A DNA stretch of 64,000 nucleotides, from positions 13,755,925-13,819,924 of the forward strand of contig NC_089581.1 in the NCBI RefSeq assembly GCF_019320115.1, given 5' to 3'. Shown piece after piece: positions 1-11,688 of the stretch. Position 1 is the first letter of the stretch; every line of letters starts with the position of its first letter. Origin of the DNA: Miscanthus floridulus (lineage: Eukaryota > Streptophyta > Magnoliopsida > Poales > Poaceae). The notes beneath the pieces are model-generated. The model was not told the origin of the DNA, ran no database searches, and was given only the letters and a program-made list of their open reading frames with translations. The position numbers and the translations under genes are program-made.

Positions 1-1967
1 CTACGAGACAGAGAGTCTCACTCTCGTCGAAGCCACCGACCTCTCCATCCAAATGGCTAGCGTGGTCGCCGAGGCCAAGACAGTACCCACCGATGACATA
101 GAGATTCTAGAGCTAGAGCTTCCCTATGCCTCCGCCAAGTTCAAGGAAATCAAGGAGGTCGGCCTCAGCCTCGATGACGCCTTCAAGACCATGAAGATTG
201 GGGCTCACCTTGACTCTAAATAGGAAGGCGCGCTCGTCTCCTTCCTACGTGCCAACACCAATGTGTTTGCTTGAAAACCTGTAGACATGCTGGGGTACCA
301 CGGGAGAAGATCAAGCACTCCTTGAATGTCTCGCCGACCACCAAACCGATCAAGCAGAAACTCTGCTGATTCGTGCCAGACAAGAAGGAGGCTATTAGGG
401 TAGAAATAAAATGGCTCTTAGCTACCGGGTTTATAAAAGAACTGTATCATCCGGATTGGTTAGCAAACCCTATTCTCGTTCAAAAAAAGAATAAAGAATG
501 GAGAATGTGCGTTGATTATACTGATCTTAATAAACACTACCCTAAAGACCCCTTCGGCTTGCTTTGGATAGACGAGGTTGTAGACTCTACCACCGGCTAC
601 GAACTACTCTCTTTCCTTGACTGTTACTCCAGCTATCATTAGATCTCCCTCAAGGAAGAAGACCAGATAAAGACGTCGTTCATTACACCTTTTGGTGCAT
701 ACTGCTACAAAACTATGTCCTTCAGACTCAAGAATGCCGAGGCTACCTATCAAAGGGCCATTCAGATGTGCCTCGACCAGCAGATCGGCCGCAACATCGA
801 AGCCTACATCGATGATGTGGTCGTCAAAACCAAGATAGCCGATAACCTTATCGCCAACCTCGATGAAACCTTCACCAACCTAAACAAGTACCGATGAAAG
901 CTGAACCCTTCAAAGTGCATCTTTGGAGTTCCATCTGGTATACTGCTAGGCTACATAGTCAGTGCTCGAGGTATCAAGTCTAATCCTGACAAGGTCTCTG
1001 CCAACACCAATATGAAACAACCAACATGTGTCAAGGATATACAAAAGCTTACAGGTTGCATGGCTGCTTTAAGCCGCTTCATATCATGCCTCGGCGAAAA
1101 AGGGTTGCCTTTCTTCAAGCTCCTCAAGGCCTCTGAGCAATTTTCCTAGTCAGAGGAGGCAGACTCAGCTTTCGAGCAGCTCAAGTTGTTTTTGACAAAG
1201 TCGCCAATCATGACAGCGCCAAGGCCAGACGAGACTTTGCTCATATACATCGCTGGCACTTCTCACATCGTGAGCACAGCTATCGTCGTCGAACGCGAGG
1301 AAGCCGGGCACGCTTACAAGGTGCAACGTCTGGTCTACTTTATCAGTGAAGTACTTAATGAGCCAAAAACTCGTTATCCTCAGGTACAAAAGCTGTTATA
1401 TGCAATTTTTATTACGTCGCGCAAGCTCCAACATTACTTCGAATACTACAAGATCATCGTGGTCACTGAGTTCCCCTTGGGGGACATTCTTCGCAATAAA
1501 GAAGCCAATGGCCATATCATTAAATGGGCCATTGAGCTCGGCACCTATTCTATTGAATTCAGAAGCAGACCTACCATTAAGTCACAGGCGCTCACTGACT
1601 TCGTCGCTGAATGGACCAAGATCCAAGAGCCCATCGCCGCTGCTTGCCCTAAACACTAGGTAATGTACTTTGATGGCGCCCTTAATATCAATGGTGCTGG
1701 TGTGGGCATTCTGTTCATTACACTGACCAAGGATAAGCTACGTTATGTTCTTCAGATACACTTCCCGGCCTCCAGCAACGCCGCAGAATATGAAGCATGT
1801 CTCCATGGTCTTCGTATAGCCGTCGCGCTCGGTGTCAAATGCCTCATGGTGTATGGGGACTCCGTATTGGTTATCAACCAGCTCAACAAAGACTGGTCCT
1901 GTTCTAGCGAGAAGATGGATGCTTACTGCGCTAAAATCAGGAAGCTTGAAGGAAAATTCTATGGCAT
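1..1967 (+). pseudogene. Element A pol, 5' part: linker, reverse transcriptase, RNase H, start of second RNase H
   Basis: The first 220 bases encode the acidic linker between protease and RT. From about 370 the reverse transcriptase follows, with MCVDYTDLNKH, the fingers/palm stretch and the catalytic YIDDVVVK motif near 810. RNase H runs from about 1186 to 1659. A second RNase H, starting at MYFDGALN (1663), has the AAEYEAC and GDSVLVINQL motifs typical of the archaeal-type domain that defines Tat elements. In-frame stops occur near 218, 274, 640, 895 and 1147, and the frame shifts near 290-370. The frame is cut at residue Gly-Ile of the second RNase H by N1 and resumes at 5874 with EYHHV. 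It would have converted element RNA into DNA. Confidence 0.9.
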
Positions 1968-2343
1968 TGTGGGGGTATGGCCCCCAAGACATGGGCCGCA
2001 CCATCGAAGGTGGCTCGGCCCATAAGATCAAGGCGTGCACGGCGCTGCTCGACGTGCACCGCAAGATATTGTATAGTACCAAATAGGATACTTTACTTGT
2101 AACCCTGCCCCTCTAGAGTATGTAAGGAGAGGTAGGGGTCCTCTACTCGACATCATGTATTCAGTATAATACACCAAAGACACAGGACATAGGGTATTAC
2201 GTCGATCAGACGACCCGAACCTGTCTAAATCATTGTCTCTACGCCTTGTGTCACCATCTGGTTCCTGATTACGTGCATCCCCACCGACAAATCTACCATC
2301 GTGGGATACCCCTCGGTGGACTGCCGAGCATATTCTGTCGACA
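1968..2343 (+). repeat. 5' LTR of N1 (376 bp)
   Basis: Direct copy of 5493-5868. It contains the TATGTAAGGAGAGG and AGGGTATTACG words seen in many grass gypsy LTRs. It starts directly after GGCAT and ends TGTCGACA. Confidence 0.92.
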
Positions 2344-2363
2344 GTTGGCGCACCAGGTAGGGG
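2344..2363 (+). promoter_or_regulatory. Putative primer-binding site of N1
   Basis: The bases directly after the 5' LTR read GTTGGCGCACCAGGTAGGGG. A TTGGCG-type start two bases after the LTR is the usual place and style of a tRNA primer site in grass gypsy elements. I cannot assign the tRNA. Confidence 0.5.
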
Positions 2364-2610
2364 TGTGCGCTTGATCCATGGCGAGCCAGATGGATCTCAA
2401 ATCAACAACGCATTCTCGTCGTCAATCTCATGGAGATCCATCCCGGTCCACGACGACGATTCATCGCTGCTACACCAGCCCCTACGACAGCAGATCCAAT
2501 CTTGGAACCAACAACTCGCCGCCGATGCTCTCGTCAGCCCTCGTCGACGACTCGCCACCGCTGCCCTCATCGACGACTCGCCACCACTACCCTCGGTGGC
2601 CTTCGCCGAT

Positions 2611-2757
2611 AGCCCTCGTCGACATCCTTCGCCGACGTCTCTCGCCATCGACTCATCGTCACCGCTTGGCGGCCCTCGCTGACATCCTTCGCCGACGTCT
2701 CTCGCTGTTGTCTCATCGTCATTACTCAGTGGCCCTCACCGACATCCCTTGTTGCCG
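2611..2757 (+). repeat. Short 60-bp tandem repeat in N1
   Basis: The word GACATCCTTCGCCGACGTCT starts at 2621 and again at 2681, with a degraded third copy (GACATCCCTTG) at 2741, giving a 60-bp period. The unit is a multiple of three and lacks stops, which explains the open frames here. There is no protein signature. Confidence 0.75.
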
Positions 2758-2993
2758 CCATGTTGCAAGCGAGCTGCCCACGTCGCCAACCAGATAACGC
2801 TATACGCTGCCGACCAGATATTCTGTCTAAAGCTAAGTCACGCTTTAATATTTTTCTAAATATTCTCCAATCTCCGTATATCGCCATTATTTTTCTCCGA
2901 ATTGTTTTCTCCATGTTTGCTCTCCAAACAATTTTTCGAACCCCCGAACAGTCGCGTTGATGCTCAGGTGCCTCCAGAGATGGCCCTGTCTCC

Positions 2994-3135
2994 GGCTCCT
3001 CCCTACACGTGCTACGGGCTCCGTGCTCTGCGTTATGGGTGGTCGGCAGCGGCTCCTTGGTCACGCCTGTTCCTCCTACACATGCACGGGCTCCGCGCTC
3101 GACGTTATGACTATGGGCTAGCTAAGGCTAGAGAC
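2994..3135 (+). repeat. 140-bp block shared by N1 and the 3' region of element A
   Basis: The stretch from CCTACACGTGCTACGGGCTC through ATGACTATGGGCTAGC recurs, diverged, at 7858-7998 and 8124-8265 downstream of the pol of element A. It links N1 to element A or a sister family. Confidence 0.8.
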
Positions 3136-3599
3136 TTAGCTACACACTAACTGTTCGGGCGGTTTATATTAAACATAAATATATTTTCATGCCAACTGAT
3201 AGCCAAACTACATACGCTGTTTCATCACCATTGCTGATTTTTCTCTAGGGTTTATTTATTTTTACATCATGTACTACCCGTTCTATATGTTTGTATTGCA
3301 GGATCATCGTCCAGGTGATCGAATCACCTAGTGCTCGGGCTTCCCCACCGATCAACTGGTCGGACCGCTCGGTTCATGGACTCCGTCGCCGACCAGTTGA
3401 TCGGACTGTTCACCAGCCGCTTCTACTTAATGCTCACTTCGCCGTTGACCAGTTGACCAGACTGTTCGCCGCTCGTGCTTCATCGCCAGCTACGCCGGTT
3501 ACTCCTCAGCGCCCGGATTCTTTGTGCTCGAGGACTAAGTGGGCACACTTCACCGCACAGACGTCGTCAGCTATGTCGGTGCTTAGACCTCGCCGCCTA

Positions 3600-5160
3600 C
3601 GCCGAGGACTCCTCGGTGCTCGATCATCGCCAATGACGCTGGAGACTCCTCGCTCCTCGGTGCTTGGTCATCACCAGTGACGCCGGGGACTCCTCGCTCC
3701 TCGATGCTCGGACATCACCAGCGATGCTAGGGACTCCTCGCTCCTTGGTGCTCAGATATCGCCAGCGATGCTGGGGACTCCTCGCTCCTCGGCGCTCGGT
3801 CATCGCCAGCGACGCCGAGAACTCCTCGCTCCTCGGTGCTCGGTCATCGCCAGCGACACTGGGGACTCCTCGCTCCTTGGTGCTCGGACATCGCCAGCGA
3901 TGCCGAGGACTCCTCGCTCCTTGGTGCTTGGTGCTTGGTCATCGCTAGCGACGCCAGGGACTCCTCGCTCCTCGGTGCTCAGACATCGCCAGCGACGCCG
4001 GGGACTCCTCGCTCCTCGGTGCTCGGACATCGCCAGCGATGCCGGGGACTCCTCGCTCCTTGGTGCTTGGTCATCGCCAGCGACGCCGGGGACTCCTTGC
4101 TCCTTAGTGCTCGGTCATCGCCAGCGATGCCAGGGACTCCTCGCTCCTCGGCGCTCGGTCATCGCCAGTGACGCCGGGGACTCCTCGCTCCTCGGTGCTC
4201 GGTCATCGCCAGCGATGCCGGGGACTCCTCGCTCCTCGGGGCTCGGTCATCGCCGCCTACACCGGGGACTCCTCGCTCCTCGGTGCTCGGTCATCGCCGC
4301 CAACGCCGGGGACTCCTCACTCCTTGGTGCTCAGTCATCGCCAGCGACGCCGGGGACTCCTCGCTCCTCGGTGCTCGGTCATCGCCGGCGACGCCGGGGA
4401 CTCCTCGCTCCTCGATGCTCGGTCATCGCCAGCGATGCCGGGGACTCCTTGCTCCTCGGTACTCGGACACCGCCAGCGATGCCGGGGACTCCTCGCTCCT
4501 CGGTGCTCGGTCATCGCTAGCGACGCCGGGGACTCCTCGCTCCTTGGTGCTCGGACATCACCAGCGACGTCGAGGACTCCTCGCTCCTCGGTGCTCGGAC
4601 ATCGCCAGTGACGCCGAGGACTCCTCGCTCCTCGGTGCTCAGTCATCGCCAGCGACGCTAGGAACTCCTTGCTCCTTGGTGCTCGGTCATCGCTAGCGAT
4701 GCCGGGGACTCCTCGCTCCTCGGTGCTCAGACATCGCCAGCGACGCTAGGGACTCCTCGCTCCTCGGTGCTCGGTCATCGCCAGCGACGCCGGGGACTCC
4801 TCATTCCTCGGGGCTCGGTCATCGCCGCCTACGCCGGGGACTCCTTGCTCCTTGGTGCTCGGTCATCGCCGCCAACGCCAGGGACTCCTCACTCCTCGGT
4901 GCTCAGTCATCGCCAGCGACGCCGGGGACTCCTTGCTCCTCAATGCTCAGTCATCGCCGGCGATATCGGGGACTCCTCGCTCCTCGGTGCTCGGTCTTCG
5001 CCAGCGACACTAGAGACTCCTCGCTCCTCGGTGCTCGGACATCGCCAGCGACGCCGGGGACTCCTCGCTCCTCGGTGCTCGGTCATCGCCAGCGACACCG
5101 GGGACTCCTCGCCCCTCGATGCTCGATCATCGCCAGCGACACCGGGGACTCCCTTGCTGC
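3600..5160 (+). repeat. 44-bp minisatellite, about 35 copies, inside N1
   Basis: The unit is TCGCTCCTCGGTGCTCGGTC followed by ATCGCCAGCGACGCCGGGGACTCC, repeated head to tail with 5-15% variation. Because 44 is not a multiple of three and the unit has no stop codon, all three + frames stay open over long stretches. That produces spurious ORFs of up to 250 codons with a 44-residue super-repeat. The array is flanked on both sides by GGACTAAGTGGGCACACTTC (near 3533 and 5341). The GGGGACT core resembles the polypurine tract just before the 3' LTR, so the array may have grown from that region. Confidence 0.93.
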
Positions 5161-5476
5161 TTGGATCTTGCTACGTCTCATTATTGTGCTATCAAGCTGC
5201 TCCATGTTGTTCACATCAGGGTGCTGATCTTGGGCAGCACATCTGGGGTCTTGATACGTGCATGTTAGACGATGTCGGCAAGCTTTCAAACTTCTTTGAC
5301 CCTGCTACAAGATTCATTCTTTATCTTCCAGCATGCTCGGGGACTAAGTGGGCACACTTCACCTTGTGGTGAATATGCTTGTTCTCATCTCGAGGCTATG
5401 CCCGGGGACTGGCTGCCTGCTCGGCTGGTCTTCTACTTTATGACCCTGGCACCATGTGACTGTGTCACCTACTATC

Positions 5477-5492
5477 AGGCTCGGGGACTAAC
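5477..5492 (+). promoter_or_regulatory. Polypurine-tract-like site of N1
   Basis: AGGCTCGGGGACTAAC lies directly before the 3' LTR, where plus-strand DNA synthesis is primed. It is only moderately purine-rich. Confidence 0.5.
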
Positions 5493-5868
5493 TATGGGGG
5501 TATGGCCCCCAAGACATGGGCCGCACCATCGGAGGTGGCCCGGCCCACAAGATCAAGGCGTGCACAGCGCTGCTCGATGTGCACCGCAAGACATTGTATA
5601 GTACCAAATAGGATACTTTACTTATAACCCTGCCCCTCCAGAGTATGTAAGGAGAGGCAAGGGTCCTCTACTCGACATCATGTATTCAGTACAATACACC
5701 AAAGACATAGGACGTAGGGTATTACGTCGATCAGATGGCCCGAACCTGTCTAAATCGTTGTCTCTGCGCCTTGTGTCACCATTTGGTTCCTGATTACGCG
5801 CATCCCCACCGACAAAGCTAGCATCGTGGGATACCCCTCAGTGGACTGCCGAGCATATTCTGTCGACA
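5493..5868 (+). repeat. 3' LTR of N1 (376 bp)
   Basis: Second LTR copy, ending TGTCGACA and followed by the target duplication GGCAT (5869-5873). The initial TG has become TA. Confidence 0.92.
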
Positions 5869-7307
5869 GGCATCGAGTATCACCATGTGGTACGTGACCA
5901 AAATCAACTCGCCGACCAACTATCCAAGCTCAATTCTTCTCGCGCAGTGATTCTACCGGGGGTTTTCGTTCAAGATCTCCTGGTGCCATCCATCAAAGAA
6001 GATTAGGAAGTTGAAGAAGTTCTCCCTACCGAGCAGTTGGTACTTGCGGTACCTTCGCCGATCGCCGATTGGAGGGATCAATTCATCAAGTACCTCACCA
6101 GCGCCGAGGTACCCGCAGACAAGACTGAAACTAAACGCCTAGTTCGTCGGAGCAAGCTTTACGTGTTGGTAGACGGTAGCTTGATGAGGAAAACTGCCAA
6201 GGAAGGGATACTGCAGAAATGCATCACCCAAGAGGAGGGAGTGAAGTTGCCTCTTGAAATTCACTCTGGTTCCTGCGGCAACCATGTGGCCTCGAGAACA
6301 TTGGTCGGCAAGGCCTTTGGAGCTGGTTTTTATTGGCCCACAGCCATCACTGATGCAGAAGATCTCGTCCGATGTTGTGAAGGATGCCAATTCTTCGCTA
6401 AGCAAATACACATGTCGGCGGAAGAGCTGCAAACCATCCTAGCTTTCTAGCCCTTTGCATGCTGGGGACTGGACATGATCGGGCCTTTTAAGCCAGCACC
6501 ATGTGGTTTCTAGTACGTATATGGCACCATTGACAAGTTCTCCAAGTGGATTGAATATAAACCGCTCGCCTCGGCTACTGCAAAGAAGGCAGTTAAGCTC
6601 TTTGAAGATATCATCCACAGATTTAGTCTACCAAACAGGATCATCACCGATCTTGGAACTACGTTTACTAGACATCATTTCTAGGATTTCTGCAAAGACC
6701 GTTGCATCTTCATCAAATATGTTTCCGTTGCCTATCCAAGAGCCAACGGTCAGGTCGAATGGGCGAACAGCATGATCCTTGATGCCCTAAAAAAGCAATT
6801 GTATTAGAAAGAAGAAAAGCACCCGGGCAGATGGCTCAAGGAGCTTCCAGCTGTAGTCTGGGGACTGCGTACTCAAGCTAGTGCAGCACTAGCGTAACTC
6901 CATACTTTCTGGTCTATGGCTCAGAAGCCATACTACTAGCGGACGTTACTTTCCGAGCACCTAGAGTGGAAAACTATGATGAAGAGCAGGCCAAGGCTAT
7001 TCGGTCTGAGGACGTCGATAGAGTCGAAGAAGAGCGCCTAATCACCTATGTCCGTACAACTAAATATCTGGAAGGCTTGCGAAGGTACTACAACCAAAAC
7101 GTCAAAGGTCGTTCATTCTCTGTTGGCGACCTCATTCTCCACAGGAAATAAAGGACTGAAGGTTTGCACAAGCTCTCTTCCCCTTGGGAAGGGCCTTATG
7201 TCGTCAAGGAGGTTACTCGACCAGGTTCTTATCGCCTAAGTGACTTAGAAGGAGTCGATGATCCCAACTCGTGGCACATCGAACACCTTATATGTTTCTA
7301 TCCTTAA
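5869..7307 (+). pseudogene. Element A pol, 3' part: end of second RNase H and integrase
   Basis: The RNase H frame resumes with EYHHVVRDQNQLADQLSKL. The integrase follows: a zinc-binding H-x-H...C-x2-C region (HSGSCGNH ... CCEGCQ, about 6260-6400), then the catalytic core with Asp in LDMIGP, Asp in TDLGTTF and Glu in NGQVEWAN, then a C-terminal WEGPYVV stretch ending at the stop at 7305-7307. Stops interrupt at about 6004, 6448, 6511, 6682 and 6806, and the frame shifts near 6890. The normal role is insertion of element cDNA into the chromosome. Confidence 0.88.
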
Positions 7308-8473
7308 AACACTACAGATATATACTCTACAAATTTATATTCAGTAATGTTTTTTGGTCTCCATAACTTGTCTTCGTTTTATCGCTATTGTAGACTAACA
7401 ACCACTTGTGGTCGCCGAGCTATATGCTACTTCATAACAAACTCCAATACGTAATCGCCGTAACTACGCCGAACATGGTTTCTCGAAATCGCCGAACTCG
7501 TTTTCTCCAAATCACTGAACTCTTTTCTCCAAAACGCCGAACACGGTTTCTCCAAATCGCCGAACTAGTTTTCTCCAAAATACCGAACACGATTTCTCCA
7601 AAACGCCGACCGCGATTTCTCCAAAACACCGACCGCGATTTCTCCAAAACGCCGACCGTGATTTCTCCAAAACGCCGAACGTGTTTTCTCCAAATCACCG
7701 AACACGATTTCTCTAAATCACCAAACACGATTTCTCCAAATTGCCAAACTCAATGTCTCCAAATCGCAGAGCATGTTTTCCATATAGCAAAAACATTTTT
7801 TGATCGGAGAGTAACATTTTTCTTTTCTGTTCTCTTCGAAGACGACCCAGTCTCCGACTTCTCCCTACACGTGCTACGGGCTCCGCGCTCTGCGTTATGG
7901 GTGGTCGGCTGCGGTCCTTTGGTCACACCTATTTTTCCTACATGTCCATGGGCTCCGTGCTCGGCGTTATAGATTATGGGTCAGCCAAGGCCAAGAGTTC
8001 AACATAGAATACATTGCTCGGACGCCGCTTGTGTTGCCTTTATCTCCAAGTTCGTATAGCAGCTACCGACCAGAACACGTTCAGCGCTGTTTTTTTATGG
8101 AAAAGACTTAGACACCAATTTTTCCCTACACATGCCATGGGCTCTGTGCTCTACGTCATGGGTGGTCGGCTGCGGTTCCTGGGTCATGTCTGTTACTCGT
8201 ACACGTGCATGGGCTCCACGCTCGACGTTATGGACTATGGGCTGGCCAAGGCCATAGGGACCAGTAGTAGACCAACTGGTCAGACGTTAGTTGAACTACG
8301 CATAACCGCGTCAGGTTTGAAACTTCGAAGATTATTTCGCCGAACTATAAGCAAACTGCATATATTACATATATAAGAACCTTATGACAAATATTTGATA
8401 AGTACTTGTTTCTTGCGCTATCGTGTTTTCTAATACACAGTCAAGGTTTTACAAATGGTCTTCTATAATCAAA
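7308..8473 (+). other. 3' non-coding region of element A
   Basis: No gene is visible between the integrase stop and the end of the antisense accessory ORF. The stretch holds a 23-bp tandem array (7480-7770) and two diverged copies of the block shared with N1 (7858-7998 and 8124-8265, about 266 bp apart). Confidence 0.7.
7480..7770 (+). repeat. 23-bp tandem array, about 12 copies
   Basis: The unit approximates CCGAACACGATTTCTCCAAA plus ACG. The phase is exact at 7591, 7614, 7637 and 7660. Copies alternate CAAATC and CAAAAC. Related TTTTCTCCGAATT sequence occurs in N1 near 2890-2945. Confidence 0.88.
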
Positions 8474-11400
8474 TTAATGAGCTCCACCATCGCCATCTGT
8501 CTCGCTAAACAGATCTATGTTGCTGGCCAACATTTTTGCTGCATCCTCCACTTCATCCTCTAGTTGCTGGGTCTCCACGTCGCTCAGTCCTTCTGTGAAC
8601 CCACCCTCTATGGACTAAAGGTCGGTGTTCAGATAATGGGACCAAACAACCGCAAGGACATGGATAGCGACGGTAGTAATGGCATCACGGTTGAAGGTTT
8701 TGAAGTTTTCCCATGCTGCCTTGCACCTCTGGATGACGGTGTTAGGGTGTTGCCGCCGACCGTCGTGCTGAGTGGCCGTTTTTGGGTCAATGTAGTCAAG
8801 CACCGGCTTAATTGCGGCGACTACAGTATCGAAGTTCTCCTTCTGGACCTTGGCCTCCTGCACCAGCACATCAAATTGTGCTTTGGCTTTATGACGATAA
8901 CCTGCGAGAGTTACAATGATCCGTTATACGAGGAGCTACTACAACAATGATACCGACCAGAAGGAATTCACCTTTTAGCTCCTCAGTAAGTTTGGTCACC
9001 CGCTCTGCTTCCTTTGCTTTTTCCTGGTGAAGTTGATCGATGGTCTGGCGCATCTGGCCGAGCTCAGCATCTTGCTCTACAAGCACAACAGTTGTTAACG
9101 GAAATGAGGCTGTTCAGCAATACTAAAGTACATTCGTTGATGTACCGTGCCTGCTTTCTGTTTGGATACACTGTTGAGCTATTCGCTATTCCTCTCTAGC
9201 TACTCAGAAGCACATTTTAGTTGGTCAGAGATAGCGGCCAGCTGCTCAGACTGGCTCCGCACTTGCTCAGATGCAGCCGCCAGCTTTTTGGTAAGGACCC
9301 CCTTTTGGTATTCTAGGTCCTGCACGTTGGACTCCGTAAGGTCTCGTTCATGTTGGGCTCACAGGATATTCTTCTCCAAGAGGTTTCTGGCCTCTTTGAG
9401 TTTTTCGTTCTCCACTGCAAGGGGCTCTATTCACCTTATTAGCTAGTGGCGCTGCTCGGCAACTCAAGATATTTCCTGCAACAAATATGATGACATTATT
9501 GTTAACCAATGCCAACAAACGACTAGGACTTTTCTAGAAGAAGTATTCACCTTGATCTGTTTCATCATACCAGTAAGGGAAGTCTCCAGTCTCCTGAACT
9601 CCTTGGTGGTGTCCTCCTCTTCAACAATAACTATTTCTTCACCGCGCTTTTGGAGGATCCAGACTGCTTGAGGTTGAGGTTCATTGCGCATGATCTCCTC
9701 CACCTCATCCTCTTCCATCACAGCCAGAGGGACCACCTTAGGGCTCGGTGGTTGGATAGCAGTTCCGACCATGCCCTCTTGAGAATCAGGGACTATCGTC
9801 TATTCATTTGACTCCGAAAGCTTTTCTGCCCTCAGTTCCACCATCGCAGAAAGAGCTGTCGCCGATTCGCTCACCATTGTAGGCAGTCGCTCGCCGCTAG
9901 GAAGATCACCAAGGGCAGCAATTGGCTCCCCCGTGTGCTCCCGAGCACTCAGGGACTCCAGGATGTGGTCCGCTATCGTCTCCACCGCTCTAGGACAAGT
10001 TTCTAGTCGTCGATCAGTCTAAGCGGGTGGGGCTAGATCTGTTGCTCGCCTTACACTATGTCAAATCAGTTATTCAGTAACAACATAAGTAAAGAAAATA
10101 TAGCAAATTAACTGCAGCACAAGAGTACTTATGGTTTGGTTTGACGGTTCAATTTCTTAAACCGACGGTGCCGGCCAGAGCCTCCAGGCGCAGCTGCGGG
10201 GTTAACTCCAGTGCTCGGCGGGGGAATTCTTGGCTCTTCCTTAGTCAGCCTTGGTTCAGTCTGTTGCTCTAGGGCTATTGTCCTTTGTTGCCCTAGGATC
10301 TTCGTTGCCCGCTCTACGGGGATTTCCGACGTCTGCTGCACATCAATTCCCTCCGCTCGATGCTCGAGGACTCTCCTTGTTGGAGCCTCAAGGACTTCTT
10401 TGCCTACACCAGTTTGTTGCTCCGTGCGTGGGTAGAGCGAAGGCCCTTTTGTGCTTGAGGGAGGGTTCGTGAGAATTTCGTTGTCGTCAGACCAATCAAA
10501 CACTGTGGTTCTTCATGTTCGATTGGTCTAGTCATCATCCAGAGTGATCCTGCCTGGTTTGCAGGGAGCAGTCGCTGCTGTTTTCCTCTTCTTCTATGCC
10601 GGCTCATCTTCTACCAGCCTCTTTCCCTTATTTTTTGTAGGCACCAGGGGAGGACTCTCCGTCCGACCAGTGTCCATTCCTCTGGATTCTGAGGAGACAC
10701 CGATGGAGCTCTCCTCAATTTGAATAGGTCAATGTGCATCCACTGACGGCAGCCAATCATTTCTTGGTACACTCGAGAAATACACTGCCCTATCCTGCGA
10801 ATGGATCTTCACATGAGTAGGATTAGTTTATTGCTCAGTAGTATAAATAAAATTCTCGGAAACATAAAGTAAAGACATTCACCTGAGGGGGCAGATTCTT
10901 GCAATTGAAGGGCTTCATGTACCCTAACAGCCTGAAGGAGGATAGCAGAGCGAACAGCTCAGCAGTTCGCTCTTCGATGTCTTTCCTAGAAAGTATTTTG
11001 GGCCTCTCTTGAGTCCCGTCGGTCCCCCCTTTGAATTCAAAACCTAGGTGCGCCCTCTCCTTACAGGGTTGTATGCGGCGCACTATGAAACTCGCCGTTG
11101 GTCTTCACACCCTTTATCAAGCCAAGGAGTTCATTCACTTGATCCATGTCGTCCTTGCTCGGTAGCTCCGACCAACTCCTTTGGCTTTTTGGGATGTGGT
11201 CGGCGTTACAACGCACCGCTGGGTGGCTTTGTCTCATGTAGAACCATCTGGTGTTCCACCCCCTTTAGTGAAGTGTTCAGTGGTATGGTAAGATATTCAC
11301 TCGCCATCCCATCCCAAAGCTGGAGATACACCCTGTCGACCACCTCTGAACCAGCGCCGCCTCTCTTCTTCAGCTAGAATAGGTGATGGAAGAGAATGAA

Positions 11401-11688
11401 GTGGGGTAGGATGCCAAGGTATGCCTCACAAAAGTGGATGAAGATAGAGATGTGCAGAATGGTGTTGGGGTGAAGGTTGCACAGAGTAACCCCCTAGAGC
11501 TCCAACAAATCCCTCAGAAATGGGTGCACAGGAAACCCTAACCCATGCCAGAAATAGTCTTTGAATACTACCGCTTCATCAGTGTGAGGCGTGGGAAAGG
11601 ACTCACCGAGAGCTGGCCACCATCCGACGGTCGCACGATCGGGGAGAACACCGGCTTCCACCAATCGGTTCAGCTCAGCTTCTCCTGT
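8474..11688 (-). pseudogene. Antisense accessory gene of element A, 'putative gypsy-type transposon' (PF04195-like) protein
   Basis: Read on the minus strand from 11688, a broken frame encodes EAGVLPDRATVGWWPALGES and, further on, an aromatic-rich segment ending YFWHGLGFPVHPFLRDLLEL. This matches my knowledge of the PF04195 'putative gypsy type transposon' N-terminal domain of grasses. The middle is low-complexity (Ser/Pro/Glu). The C-terminal third is coiled-coil-like (Q/E/L/K-rich, about 8890-9090) and ends with a stop at 8474-8476. Stops and frame changes are frequent, and some gaps are probably introns. The N-terminus is cut by the A/B junction at 11688. The function of this family is unknown; it is found on the strand opposite to pol in Tat elements. 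Confidence 0.65.

Larger units (their letters stand above)
1968..5868 (+). mobile_element. N1: non-autonomous LTR retrotransposon nested in element A
   Basis: Two 376-bp LTRs (1968-2343 and 5493-5868) begin TGTGGGGG/TATGGGGG and end TGTCGACA. They flank 3.15 kb with no recognisable gag or pol. The 5-bp target duplication GGCAT is at 1963-1967 and 5869-5873, and removing the element restores the RNase H frame of A. By eye the LTRs differ at roughly two dozen positions (about 6%), nearly all transitions. The interior consists of repeats: a 60-bp repeat, a block shared with element A, and a 44-bp minisatellite. It must have been mobilised by another element's proteins. Confidence 0.92.
1..11688 (+). 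mobile_element. Element A: Tat-lineage Ty3/gypsy retrotransposon, truncated at both ends
   Basis: The order RT, RNase H, second (archaeal-type) RNase H and integrase on the + strand, followed by an antisense accessory ORF, is the Tat-lineage layout. The 5' LTR, gag and most of the protease lie left of the window. The 3' LTR is missing because at 11688 the sequence switches abruptly into an LTR fragment of element B. The pol part is interrupted by N1 at 1968-5868, with a GGCAT duplication. Many nonsense codons and frameshifts show it is dead. Its own LTR is not visible, so the family name cannot be fixed. Confidence 0.85.

Noticed and set aside
2365..2797. Ser/His/Arg-rich ORFs after the N1 5' LTR
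   Set aside because: They follow a 60-bp repeat of codon-multiple length. Overlapping frames are equally open, and there is no gag signature.
3768..4520. 250-codon ORF and neighbours in other frames (3664-5372)
   Set aside because: They are products of the stop-free 44-bp minisatellite and contain no domain.
3600..5160. CRISPR-like array
   Set aside because: Repeats are head to tail without unique spacers, in a plant genome.
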